This document shows, piece by piece, positions 51,681 through 62,710 of a stretch of DNA of 64,000 nucleotides (position 1 is the first letter of the stretch; each line of letters begins with the position of its first letter). Source of the stretch: Circinella minor (taxonomy: Eukaryota; Mucoromycota; Mucoromycetes; Mucorales; Lichtheimiaceae); assembly GCA_016758965.1 (NCBI GenBank), contig JAEPRB010000018.1, positions 271,375 to 335,374 on the forward strand. Reading direction: 5' to 3'. The notes beneath the pieces were generated by a model, which did no database searches, was not told the origin of the DNA, and saw only the letters and a list, made by a program, of their open reading frames with translations. Both the position numbers and the translations under genes were made by a program.

Positions 51681-52279
51681 TTAACAAAACTATTTGATTG
51701 ATGCTTAATAAATAATAATTATAACAATAATTTAATTTAATGAATCATTTTTCTTTTCAAGCCGTCGTAACATTACTATTGTCTCTTCTTGTAAATTTAA
51801 AAATATGTTTTTGAAAGTAACTATGTTATCTACCTGTGTGTAGCATATTTTAAAATAAGAATATATATTATTTATTCACATAATATGATAAGTGCGAAAA
51901 CCTCTTTTTTTTACTCAATGACTATTTTTCAAATTACTTTTGCTATTTATTTTTAACATAAAGACATACTTATATATAAGAATAATGTGCAACATAGCTG
52001 ATGCTAGAATATAATTTTAATAAATAGCAATACTAATATTAATTCCAGTTGAACTTTTGTTTTACATGATCTTGCTACCGATCAAAAAAAAAAAAAAAAA
52101 AAAAAAAGAGCTGTCATACTTTTAGGTAAGCAACTAGTAAATAATATATTTGCTGTGTTCCTGATTTTATGTCTGTGCAACCATTAATGCTTTCTTGAAA
52201 TAACAGCTCTCTTTTTTTTCATACTGAATCTTTTTTTTTCTTCTCCTTTAGTGCATTTCTGACAAGAAAAAAAATAATA
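51681..52279. other. Intergenic, acetyltransferase to TMEM33 gene
   Basis: 599 bp, AT-rich, with a 23-nt A run (about 52085-52107). No coding or RNA feature seen. Confidence 0.5.
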
Positions 52280-53582
52280 ATGACGGATCATCCACCATTG
52301 ACTGAAAGAATAATAGCACTAGCAAAGGTAAAACATATATACAATAAAATATAGATATATTAAATAATATATTTATGTGAGAAAGAGTAAATATAATAAT
52401 AATAAAAGCACTTACTGAACTTTCTTTTTTCTTTATTAAAAAAAGCATCCCCAATTTTATTGGTGGTGTGGTCATGTTTGTCTTGTGTTTAATGCTATTC
52501 TTTATTTTACATCAGTCCTTTCACTTCATCCATATGCTAATTATTATAAACGCGCTCATGCTGGATCGTTAATATCTTATGGTATTGTTATTTGGAAATC
52601 AGTTGGTGTAAGTTTAATAACATAATATATATATTAAAAAGCTTCTCTCCCGCCGCGTCTGTAACTTAATAAAAAATTGTTTTTTGACACGTGCATTTTT
52701 ATTTTATTTTTTAGATACCAAGACGATTTGATATGGAATTTATTGGTAACGAGAATGTTCAATATTTTGCAATTGCTTTTTATTGGTATTCATATCAGCC
52801 CATTACTGGTAAGAAATAGCATCACTTTTATATTTTGAATTATATAGAACTATCAATTAATAGACTGTATGTGTATGCGCCTGTGCATATGTATATGTAT
52901 GTGTATACATTAACTGACATAATCATTATATATAGTAACATTGGTTCCCTTTTTTATATTTTCATTATTTCACATGTTTGCATATATTCCAAATGCAATT
53001 ATTCCAGCTATTTATCCAAAAGACAGTAATTCCACTGTCGTACAGACTTGTCGGTCTATAAAGCAGTATACGGATGAGCATCATGAAATGGCCATGCAAC
53101 TGGCTGCGTATGTTGAAGTTGTTGGTGTATTAGGGCAATTATTGCTTGGTGTTATTAGGTAAGTTACAATGGTGTTTGTGAATGGGTAGGATATGTATCC
53201 ATGAGTGTGCGTATGTGTCAACTAATTTCTATCGTTCTAAATCAATTTATATATTTTTAAAAACAGTTTTCAAACATCCATTCTGGCGTTGATTGTATTT
53301 GCTCACTTTTTAAGACTTCGATATTATTTATCACCATATACCCGTCAAGCTTGCAATGAGACAACAGAAAAATTGGATCAATGGATATTACCACTTGCAC
53401 AAGATCCACGTCGATGGGCTCAGATTAGCTGTAAGCTATACGTCAATATCAAGGCAATTGTGATCCGTTATGGAAGCGCTACAACCCCTAATAACAGTAA
53501 TAGAAGTAGTCGCGTAACAAGCTTAAATAGTAGTAACAATATATCGTCCAATAGATCATCAGAGTCTACCCATCGTCGATAA
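52280..53582 (+). CDS. TMEM33/Pom33/Tts1-family ER and nuclear-envelope protein
   Basis: Polytopic protein of ER tubules and nuclear pores (known for yeast Pom33/Per33, fission yeast Tts1, human TMEM33). Five exons: 52280-52327, 52446-52607, 52715-52808, 52936-53158, 53267-53582, giving 280 aa. Hydrophobic segments: residues about 22-45 (FYWWCGHVCLVFNAILYFTS), 55-70, 95-125 (VTLVPFFIFSLFHMFAYIPN) and 165-195 (VGVLGQLLLGVIRFQTSILA). The family hallmark FAHFLRLRYYLSPYTRQA follows, matching the RFLxLRYxSxxxPYxR region of TMEM33. C-terminal 60 residues are Asn/Ser-rich and basic, similar in character to the amphipathic/basic tail that targets Pom33 to membranes. Assignment is by memory of the family pattern. 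Confidence 0.82.
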
Positions 53583-53775
53583 CCTTCTATTTATTTTATT
53601 TATTATCATTATTATTTTAATTTCTGTTTAATTGAGTTTCTTGTATATAAAAGCATACATTTTTTTTTATTTTTTGGTGCTACAAACGCAAACTCAGTTC
53701 TGGATAAAGTTTTTTTTTTTCTTCTCTTTTAAAAATTCCTTGTTTTCTTATATATATATATATATATCTTTTGAC

Positions 53776-54738
53776 ATGGCCGATACATTTGCAACGAGAA
53801 AACATCAAGTTGTTTCTTCGCTTGTAGAAACACTCGATTCAGAACGTCGGGATAAATCACCTAAAGGATTTATTGATGCACCTATTCTTGATCTTATTCA
53901 TATTATAAATAAACACCCAGACTATTATACTACCAGCAGCTGTAGTGGTCGTGTTGCTGTCTATTGTGAAGGTTACCAAGACGACAAATCAACAACCAAA
54001 GGAGGCATTTGGCTTTATGTTACTCATGAGCCTGTAGTGATTCCAGAACAAGCTGACAATGAATGGATTACTAATTTGTTATTTGGATCAGGTCGTCGAA
54101 TTTTATTTAGCAATAACTTGTCACCACAAGATATTATGCACAAACAAATGGTTTATTTTAAATTTGAGCCATTGGTATGTATATACTACCTCGAGTATTA
54201 TTATGGAAAACTAATTAAGATAGATAAGGTATTAGGAGGAACTAAGAAGGATTATATATTTTAATGATAGATTTTACATGTTGAAGCAGCGTCACAAGAA
54301 GCATGTATGCGATTAAATGGTTTAGCATTCCAAGCAGGATATCAAAATAGTGGCATGACGCCATCACGAACACGTGAAATGCTTGCTATTCGCAGCACAC
54401 ACAAGATTGATACGCCTATTGGCTATGTAGACTCAAATGGGGATATACAATGTTTAGTTGATCCAACGTATTTATTTTTACTTTTACACATGTCAAATGA
54501 TAAATTCACTCAAAATGCCGATCGGATGAAACAATTTGAGGATATGATGCTTAAAGAAGTAGAAGGAAATGAAGCAAAAATGGCTATAGAAACAAAGGAA
54601 GAGCGAAGAGAACGAAAACGAAGAGAAGGATTAGAAAAGGCTGCTGCTGCTGCTGCTGCTACTTCTAGTAATAATTTATCGAAAGAAAGTGAAAATGATA
54701 TCAATGTTGATTTAACGGACCTCAATTTAGAACATTAA
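53776..54738 (+). CDS. TYW3: TYW3, wybutosine-synthesis tRNA methyltransferase
   Basis: SAM-dependent N4-methyltransferase that modifies yW-86 at position 37 of tRNA-Phe (known for Tyw3). Two exons: 53776-54174 and 54271-54738, giving 288 aa. Near the N-terminus FATRKHQVVSSL, KSPKGFIDAPI and the diagnostic SSCSGRVAVYCEG (TSSCSGR) motif are present. GGIWLYVTHEPV and then ILHVEAASQEACMRLNGLAF follow, as well as FQAGYQNSGM and the conserved EMLAIRSTHKIDTPIG. The C-terminal tail is charged with an Ala run from a GCT repeat (about 54640-54660) and is probably disordered. The start ATG at 53776 is preferred over one further upstream, whose extra residues come from T-rich leader DNA. Convergent with ARPC2. 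Confidence 0.95.
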
Positions 54739-55002
54739 ATTGATAAATAAATAAAGAAAAAAGAAAGCATAATCATCTTTGTATTATTTTCTTTTTTGAC
54801 GTCGGTTATTTGATTGGTTATTTGTAACAAAAAAAAATAAAGAAAAAAGGAAAGGAATGATGTAAGTCTAGCTTCTGCGGAATGTTCTTCCACTATTATT
54901 ATAATATATCAATAAGTTAGTTACAGTTATTATTAAACTGAATATTATTTCCACCCCCTCAATATCCTCCACTTTTCCAAATTAAATAGCAATCTAATAA
55001 AT

Positions 55003-56222
55003 TTACCTAACAGTCTTCTTTTCAACGTTGCCGGTTTCAGGTTTGGCTCTGTTAAGCACCTTCAAGAAATCACGAACGCGTGCTCTCATACGGGTATGCA
55101 TATATGCCTTTGAGCACTTGATATGATAATGAAGGTAATCACGGAAGATTTGTATACGAGAAATAGTTTCTTCACGTACATCACCCTTCGTGAAATGTTG
55201 GGGGAAAAGGACTAAAAAGATAATAATTATAATTAGATGAATATATTAAGTTCCGCTCTCATCCATTTTCACATATACTGTTTAATAATACACATACCAA
55301 AAGTGACATAACTAGTATCAGGAGTATCTTGAACCACGTTACGGAGTTCCATGGGAGGTTCACGGGTAGTATAAAGTACTTGAGGAGCATTTTGCAAAGC
55401 AGGACGACGTCGCGCGTCTACAAATTCCTGCAAAAAGACTTTACCGAAAATCTTGTCTGTTTCATCCTTGAACTTTGTACTAAAAATAACCGTGACACGA
55501 TCGAAACTAGATTTAACATAGATGGCTTCTTCAGAGCGATAGTTAACAGACATGAGTTCTGAAGAAGGGTTGGCTTGTTCTTGGTCTTCGTATTGTCCTT
55601 GTTCCAAAAAGGCACGTTCAAACGGAGCAGCCAATAAATTACGTTTTAATAATGATACTTTACGAATAAGTGACTCTTTGGTTTCTGTTAACCCCACCGC
55701 AATATATAAATGTATCATATTAGTATAATGATTATTATCTTCACATGTTATTCATTCGTTAACCCATTCACTTATTACCTTTATCATCGGGAACACTGTC
55801 CAAATCGATAGCAAGAGTCAAATCATACCCTTGCTCAGGTTGTTCTGCCAAATAGCTTCCATATTCGCGTTGTAAGATTTCGGTAGCTCCATACTTGACC
55901 AATTCTGGGAAACAAGTCCATTGAAGAGAAATATGAAGTATGCTCTTTGTTTGTGGAGTCGAGATGTAGTAAGTGACTCCATCAAAGTCAACGATGGTCA
56001 TGTCCATCGATTCGCGTTTACCTCTGATAAAAAGTTGCGTTAGCTATAATTGAATACATATATATACTTCTTTCCTTTTTCTAGAAAAAAAAAAGTGAAA
56101 GGTTTTCGTATATATATTTTTCTTCTTTATTCTTTTTTTTCTAAAAGTATATGACTTTACCCATTAAGTCGAGCTTCCAAAGTATCTTTTAAAATGACAT
56201 TATAATAATCCAACAAAATCAT
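55003..56222 (-). CDS. ARPC2: ARPC2 (Arp2/3 complex subunit 2, p34/Arc35)
   Basis: Core structural subunit of the Arp2/3 actin-nucleating complex (known role). Four exons: 56222-56161, 56023-55779, 55684-55298, 55211-55003, giving 300 aa, the usual ARPC2 length. It begins [20 protein letters not shown] as in other ARPC2 proteins, then [31 protein letters not shown] and [13 protein letters not shown]. The conserved block [18 protein letters not shown] and, in the second half, [35 protein letters not shown] and [11 protein letters not shown] are clear. The C-terminal helix ([40 protein letters not shown]) binds actin. Exon 2 uses CAG at 56024-56026; using the AG two bases on would create a stop. 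It starts 297 bp from the divergent acyltransferase. Confidence 0.96.
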
Positions 56223-56519
56223 CTTTTAATAGGTTTTGAACCAAGCAAGAAAACGCTACTACAGCTAGTAAATTCGCCAAGCGACCTTTACAGAGCAAAA
56301 TTCCAGCCCGCTCTCTCTCTCTAACCTGCGCAAAAATTATCACGAGCGGGGAACTGTGTTCACAAGGTTTTAAATTTGGATTGTCCTCTTGAACAAAGGA
56401 CAAAAAAAGCACGCGCTTCTTATAAACGTCATATTTTCATTTTCCTTTATTTTCCCTCTCTTTTTTTTTTTGGAGACTCTGCTTTTTTTTCACTTTTCCT
56501 TCATTCTTTTCGACAAGAT

Positions 56520-57679
56520 ATGATTATTTTGACGACTGCGAGCACGTTGCTATTAGCAACGGTGATATTTATGGTGCTCTATCGTCACCATGGCGGTTAT
56601 TATTATCGTAGTGCCGTTTCAGTAATGTGTCTTGCCATTTGTGCGTTATATGGTGTTTTTGCCTCTTTATTATTACCACTTGTAGGTCGAGCCGATTTGA
56701 TCAATTATTCTGTTTCTCAATTCTATTACAATCTACTCGGGTTTTTGGTTGACATTTCTGTTACTATTGAAGGGTCCGAAAACTTGGTGCACCCTTTAAG
56801 TGTTCTTGTATGTAACCACCAATCAAGCATGGATGTTTTCTTTATGGCCAGTGTATTTCCTAAAGCAACCTCTGTTGTAGCTAAAAAGGCACTCAAATAT
56901 TACCCATTTTTGGGTTGGTACAGTATGTATATATTGTTTTCTAGATATCATTTTTATTTTGTTTGTTGTGAATATGAACCATCAATGGATAAAAATATAA
57001 GAAGTTGGAAAATTCTCTGACAACAATGCAACAATAAAACACCTATTTTAGTGATATTGGCCAAGGCCATCTTTTTGGATCGTAAAAATCGAGATAATGC
57101 CATTAAGGAAGCGAAACAAGCTGCCGAAGATATTAATAAAAAAAAAGTAAATATAATTTTTTGAGTTATCTAGATTTACAAAAAAAGGAAGGGTAGCTAT
57201 TTGCATGTATTTCTACTAACGCTCATCATTATGGTTTAATTTCTTCATTTTTTTAAAAGATCAGTGTTTGGTTGTAAGTACCTTTAATGTCGACATATTA
57301 CATCGAAAATCATAATATAAAAAAAAGAAGAAAAAAAGGCCGAAGCTCATGACAATATCTCTTAATTGCATATAGATTCCCAGAAGGAACTCGAGGACAT
57401 GCTTCAGAATTGGATTTATTACCATTTAAGAAGGGTGCATTCTATATGGCTGTACAAGCAGGCGTTCCCATTGTACCTATTGTCGTTCAAAACTATTATC
57501 ACTTATATGATTCAAAAGCTAAGCGATTTAATTCTGGTAATATTCGTGTCAAGATCCTTCCTCCTGTTCCTACCAAGGATATTGCCGAAGATTCCGAATC
57601 TGTTGATAAGTTAGCCTCAAGTGTACGTGAGGATATGCTCAAGACATTAAAAGAACTTGGGCAGCAGCAACATAAATAA
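56520..57679 (+). CDS. 1-acyl-sn-glycerol-3-phosphate acyltransferase (LPAAT, Slc1-like)
   Basis: ER enzyme making phosphatidic acid from lysophosphatidic acid (PlsC/AGPAT family). Four exons: 56520-56922, 57052-57146, 57260-57273, 57376-57679, giving 271 aa. Two N-terminal hydrophobic segments (residues about 3-22 and 32-55), then catalytic motif I LVCNHQSSMDVFF (NHxxxxD), motif II region AKAIFLDRKNRDNA, motif III SVWLFPEGTRGHASELDLLP and motif IV AVQAGVPIVPIVVQNYY. Exon 3 is a 14-nt microexon that supplies part of the strand leading into the FPEGTR motif; the frame requires it (ATC AGT GTT TGG TT joins TTCCCAG). The start at 56520 is preferred since it opens directly into the first TM; upstream in-frame sequence is T-rich leader. 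Confidence 0.93.
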
Positions 57680-58158
57680 AAGAATGTTTATTTTTATTAA
57701 AAATTAACAATTCTATATACACCTATTTTAACGCAATTTACTACTTCTTTCTTATTACTCCTCCTTTATATACACTTATCTCTCTTTTTTTACTCTTTCT
57801 TTTTTTTTATCCCTTAATTGTATCATATCTATAATACACCCTAAATGTATCGATAGAAACCCTATTACTATCTACACTCACGCTACTCATGCTTTTTCTT
57901 TTCATTTCATTATCTCAAACATTATATAAATTTATACAACAAAGGTATCATTTTAATGATGAAGCAGAATCGGGAAAAAACAATCGAATATATGTGTATG
58001 TGTGTTTGTGTGTATATCGGTAACAGAAATCCTTCTGAAAAGGAGGGGGGAAAGGAACGACGAGCGGCAATAAATGGTATGTACTGTTTCTTCCCTTTCT
58101 TTCTCAAATGTTATATATGGTTGTTGTATGTATACGCTGACGGATACGAGAAAATGAT
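57680..58158. other. Convergent intergenic region
   Basis: 479 bp between the acyltransferase stop and the RNASEK-like gene. Pyrimidine-rich after the acyltransferase (57740-57815), consistent with a 3' flank. No coding sequence supported. Confidence 0.5.
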
Positions 58159-58630
58159 TTAAAGTTGGATTTGGTGACGAGAGTTAAACTTGTGTACAAG
58201 AGACTATATACAACCAAAAAAAAAGTGTACAGTATGTTTCAGCAACGTAAATTGACGCGCGGTTAAACCATGAAAATTATACATAGATTATATTATTACC
58301 TGACAACCACAGAAGGCCAAGAAGCAAGCATACACAATAGCAGCTGTAAAACAAGCTGATGCAGTAGCATGTGGGTCATCTGGATCAGTTACAAATTCTG
58401 TCAACACTTCGACACGAGCATCAAAAGCAAAACCTAATAATGTCTATATACGACATATATGATTGAAGCGTAGAAAAAAGTTGATTCACGTTAGTCTAAA
58501 TAAAAAGTAATAAGAAAAAAGAGTCAATTAATGAATGGTTTGGAATGTAAGATATTACAAGAAAAATAATGCCGCAAACTGAAAGGATGCTGCAGCAGAT
58601 TGCATTGCCAGGGCTGACCAACGTCTTCAT
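58159..58630 (-). CDS. RNASEK-family small membrane protein
   Basis: Small two-TM protein related to ribonuclease kappa, a V-ATPase-associated protein in animals. Three exons: 58630-58559, 58443-58300, 58203-58159, giving 86 aa; each join is between whole codons. TM1: ICCSILSVCGIIFLTLLGFA, directly matching the RNASEK pattern C-x-x-x-LS-x-x-G-x-I-x-L-x-x-LG-x-x-F. A lumenal acidic stretch follows (TEFVTDPDDPHA), then TM2 FTAAIVYACFLAFCGCQ with the usual Cys-Gln at its end. The third exon (SLVHKFNSRHQIQL) gives a basic cytosolic tail like that of RNASEK. Without it, translation would end four codons into the intron. All exons are under 150 nt, so simple frame scanning misses this gene. Function in fungi is an inference. 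Confidence 0.62.
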
Positions 58631-60294
58631 CGTGTCAAATTGTGTATTTTATGTATATTTAAAAGAAAAAAGGTTTGAAAATAAAAACCCTACTGCGTTT
58701 CGTTGCTGGAACATAGATGAGCTGATATACCAGCTTGGCGGAGCTTTTCGTTTGTTTGCTCCTGTGCTGTCGCAGAATATATAAATCCAAGTATCACGAA
58801 CAAGATACGCCGTACTCTTATTTTGTTTTCAATTATCTTAAGTTGACTTATTTATTTATTTGAATAAAAAAGTATCATTTACTAGTAATACAAACAAGAG
58901 TTTATATATTATAACACATCATATAATTTAAGCTTTTTGAAAATAAAAAGCTTATTACTGTATTAGAACCTTTTCGATCAAGGCCACTGATAATTATATT
59001 TTTCTGATGGATTCATTATGCATTTACACTATACTGATATTCCAAAGCATCTGTCTAAAAAACTATTATTTCATAAAACAGTAACACTACATTAAAATCG
59101 GTCAGTATACGATGATAGTAGCGCATACTGAATATAATCAAGATGCAATCTCATTTTTTTACTGATATGTATGATAATGGAAAAGGTGCGCAAATCCACT
59201 TATTAACCACGGTGTTATTTTCCTAGCTTTTTTAATTCTCTCTAACCATTTTTAATTAATTAATTTCTTTTGTTATACTTTGAAAGTAAAAAAAAAAAAA
59301 TAGATAAAATAGTATCCCACTTCTCGAGTCTAACAAATAATCGCGAGAATGCTTTTCGACTCTCGCGGTCTGCTATGTTGACTGTACGGATCGAACTGAT
59401 ACATAAAAAAAATCCAAATTTTTTACTACTACTACTACTTAAAATTATTTATTTGACTTTTTATACGTCATTAGATAATCAACCCGGCTGTAGCTTGATT
59501 CTTGAATATACTCAAAAAAGTTGTTAATGAAGAAAACAGTAACGCTTCCATGACATGGTACCTTAATCCATTAATCGTTAGCAAAAAAAGACTACTGTGA
59601 GTCTGTGAGCCACATGTAGCAGGTAATATATTTTATGATTTACAATTTTATTAATTACAGTGTAGAATTTAGTCTCTAAATCGTTTAGTTATATGCTTAC
59701 GTAGTATAATGCCTTTATTAATAGATAAGTATATATATTACATCTAATTATGTCATTTACTTAACTTTTGGCAAATAAAAAAGCCAACGTGACAGCAACC
59801 GTACGAACCTCTTCTATTTAAGCTTATAAATTATATGTTATAGACAGCTTCAACAATAGCTGCTAAACATTCAATTGTTTATGTTTAACAAATCCATCCA
59901 TCACACTACTAGTCCTGGATTAAAGGAGTACTGGATCACTTATTATACATGTTTGTTTGAAACTGAGCTTTTTGTTCTGTAGTAGTCTTATCAAACAGGT
60001 TGTTAAAACATACATATAGGAAGCGCAAAGAGTATACAAGTTGTGACACTTTCTAACTTTCTATTATTCTAGTAGATCTATCAATGTTATCCACACAAAT
60101 ATTTTGATTCACAATTAAGTAAAACATTAGAAGAAAATTATTCAAAATAATGCTCAGACTTCGTGTATTTTGGATACTGTCCAGTGAAGATTATGTAGAA
60201 GGCGCTCTACAGCATTACACGATAAAGGAGGGCTTGGCTATAGATTTACTCGTTCTCTATTTGAATCAAAATTTTAACACCAAGTTTTAATGTA
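58631..60294. other. Gene-poor AT-rich region
   Basis: 1664 bp without a supported gene. A short GC-richer hairpin (CGCGAGA / TCTCGCG, 59342-59367) is visible. The stretch ends with TTAATGTA (60287-60294), the left target-site duplication of TIR element copy 2. Confidence 0.5.
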
Positions 60295-60755
60295 GGGAAT
60301 TGCTACGGACACCCCAAAAACATACTATATTAGGTAATTTCAGCTCTTACGGACACCCCACTTTTATATTTTTTCAAGGGCACACAACAAATTGATATAA
60401 TCACATCGTATCCAGCCATTTATACACTATCTATACAGCTATTATCGTTATACGACTTATAAATGTTTATGAAACTTATATTATTACGTAGCCCGACTTT
60501 TTATAATAGCAATTAATATTTCTTATGGTTTCTTACTATATCCATTTATGTACACAAATGAGAATTGTAGGCCTTATGAAATCAAGACAAAAAAGGAATC
60601 ATATATACTTTTAATGTTACATATGAGCGGTCAAACAAGCGCTATTGGTGTTGACAACGCTGTTACTATAGTTTATATGGTCTAAGAACTTATTTGATAA
60701 CTGTTTATTTGTGGGGTGTCCGTAAGCAAAATATGGGGTGTCCGTAGCAACTCCC
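60295..60755. mobile_element. MITE-like TIR element, copy 2
   Basis: 461-bp non-coding element. Left end GGGAATTGCTACGGACACCC, right end the reverse complement with one mismatch (GGGAGTTG). Flanked by a perfect 8-bp direct repeat, TTAATGTA (60287-60294 and 60756-60763), the duplication length of hAT-type transposons. Four exact 13-mers TACGGACACCCCA: forward at 60304-60316 and 60348-60360, reverse at 60712-60724 and 60734-60746. These look like transposase-binding sites. No transposase is encoded. hAT affiliation is inference from the duplication length; the termini do not begin with the usual CAGGG. Confidence 0.92.
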
Positions 60756-61676
60756 TTAATGTAACGATGTAAGACAATTACGACGATATATTTAACCATG
60801 AGTTTGTTGATCTACATGCTTATCCGTGGAATACGAAGAATAGACAATAGCATAGTTGAGCGCATGGTTGAATATATAAATATTGGAATATAGATATTCT
60901 ATGTAGAAATCCTGATCATTGATATTAGATATATATTAGTTACATGTTAATTAACCCCTGATATTTCGATGTATATAAATAAAGGGTTTTCTAACAACCA
61001 GGAAACAGCAGTCATTTTTATTATTATATATTCTTCCGCCCTCTTCTTTTTACTACCTTTTTCTATATAGGTAGTACTCTTTCTCACATTGACCAACAGA
61101 ATTCGATTGTAAGTATACAATAAATCGGCCATGCGCTATTACAATTAATCATATATTAACAAAAGAGAATTAGTCTCTAAGTCTAATTACTTTTTTTATG
61201 TTGAATGAGAAAAGTAACGATTATAAAGATATAGAAAATAAGTCAGAACGAGGGTAGGGACAGTGACTCAAAGCCTCCTTTGTTGTGTAATATTGAAAAT
61301 GATCTTCTACATCGCCATCACTAAACTTTATACATTTTGTCATGAATCTTGGCTATGTATTTAGAGTACTTATAGTAAAATTTCCATTGGCTTAGACAGA
61401 AACGCCTGCTTGAGCCATTAATTTAGTACCTAAAGCTTTGTCTTCAAAGATGGACCCTAATAAGAAAATGGTCGACATGTTTCATAACTTGATTGATATA
61501 TTTACCAATTCGTTAACTAAATAAGGCGTGTTTGTGGTAAAGGACAAACGATAATAACAATATTCAAGAAGACTTATAAGAATACCAAGTATGCCAGATA
61601 GATGATCATTTATAGAAGCAGCACAAAAACAATGTACCTTGTTGGTATGAACTATGATATATTTACAAATAAAAAG

Positions 61677-61704
<28 letters not shown>
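60756..61704. other. Gene-poor region with a possible terminal-exon fragment
   Basis: No complete gene found. On the minus strand, 61456-61392 reads like a last coding exon: a TTATTAG acceptor is followed by SIFEDKALGTKLMAQAGVSV and a stop. No convincing upstream exon could be joined, so it may be a relic or chance. A TA repeat (about 61680-61707) borders the next element. Confidence 0.35.
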
Positions 61705-61710
<6 letters not shown>

Positions 61711-62420
61711 TCAGATATGTATTTTCTTCTATTTGTAAATAATGTTATACTATATAGTGAATTGTATGTTATATGACATATGAATATATACATTATGCTG
61801 GATTATTGTTGTATATGTAGCGTTATTATGATAGATTTATTTTTTATAATTTCTTGTCGGTATTATAACTAATAATCTGTATACTTAGAAAGTAAGTAGT
61901 GTGAGCTTTCTTTAGAGCTTTTTTATCTGGCAGCTTACATTTAAATTATTTGAGATAAAGGATTGGTATCATGATGTGTATTGTACAACAGACAACAAGT
62001 GGTATTTACAAGACTTCATTCATACTATTAGAAGTTCAAAGTACCTAATGTGAAATTGCTATTCATGTACAGCCTACTCCCTAGATAATTATATATTACT
62101 TTAGATTTATACTATAATAATAGCCACTAGTTGTGCTATATGACACACGTCAATGCTTCATCTCAAATAATTTAACTATAAACCAATATGTAAAAGCTCT
62201 AAAGCAATCTTATATACACATATGTTGCATTTTAAGTAAGCAATTTATCTGTTATGATACCAACAACAAACTACAAACAATAATTCTACTATAATGAGAC
62301 TTTATATTAATATACATGTACAATAATTGAACATAATTTATATTCATAATCACATAACATACAATTCAATATAGTATAATAAAACATTATCTATAAAGAG
62401 AAAAATACATAGCTAAATCA
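61705..62420. repeat. Large imperfect inverted repeat (foldback)
   Basis: About 715 bp whose two halves are reverse complements with gaps. Five matched blocks share one axis near 62060: ATGTATTTT 61717-61725 with 62402-62410; GAATTGTATGTTAT 61759-61772 with 62354-62367; GGTATTATAAC 61859-61869 with 62251-62261 (one mismatch); CTTTAGAGCTTTT 61910-61922 with 62192-62204; TTAAATTATTTGAGAT 61941-61956 with 62160-62175. No coding frame. Either a foldback transposon or an old inverted duplication. Confidence 0.82.
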
Positions 62421-62671
62421 TATCTACTATTTTTTTTTTTTTTAAGATTCACAAAAAAAGAGTGAGTGAATTTATTGACGGCCACTGAAATTATTATACA
62501 ACAGTGGTTGGAAAATCAGAGACAAGATACAAGGAACAAACAAAGTGATTCTACGGCACAAAAGAAGGAAGAAGAAGGGGGAGGAATGAAAAGAAAACAA
62601 GAAAAATTAAAAGGGAAGGAGAGGGTATAATCGTGAGGATGAACTATGCTAAAAAGTGTTATATTGGATAA

Positions 62672-62676
<5 letters not shown>
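62421..62676. other. Short purine-rich spacer
   Basis: Between the inverted repeat and the retrotransposon tail. Purine-rich on the plus strand (62550-62630). Nothing coding. Confidence 0.5.

Positions 62677-62710
<34 letters not shown>

Noticed and set aside
58569..58784. 71-codon plus-strand frame
   Set aside because: Antisense to the first exon of the RNASEK-like gene, which has the better family match.
59340..59405. tRNA-like stretch with a hairpin and GGATCGAACTG resembling a T-loop
   Set aside because: No matching A box, acceptor stem or D arm on either strand; the stem CGCGAGA/TCTCGCG does not fit a cloverleaf.
60617..60799. 60-codon minus-strand frame
   Set aside because: Lies over the right end of the TIR element and its flank; not present as an open frame in copy 1.
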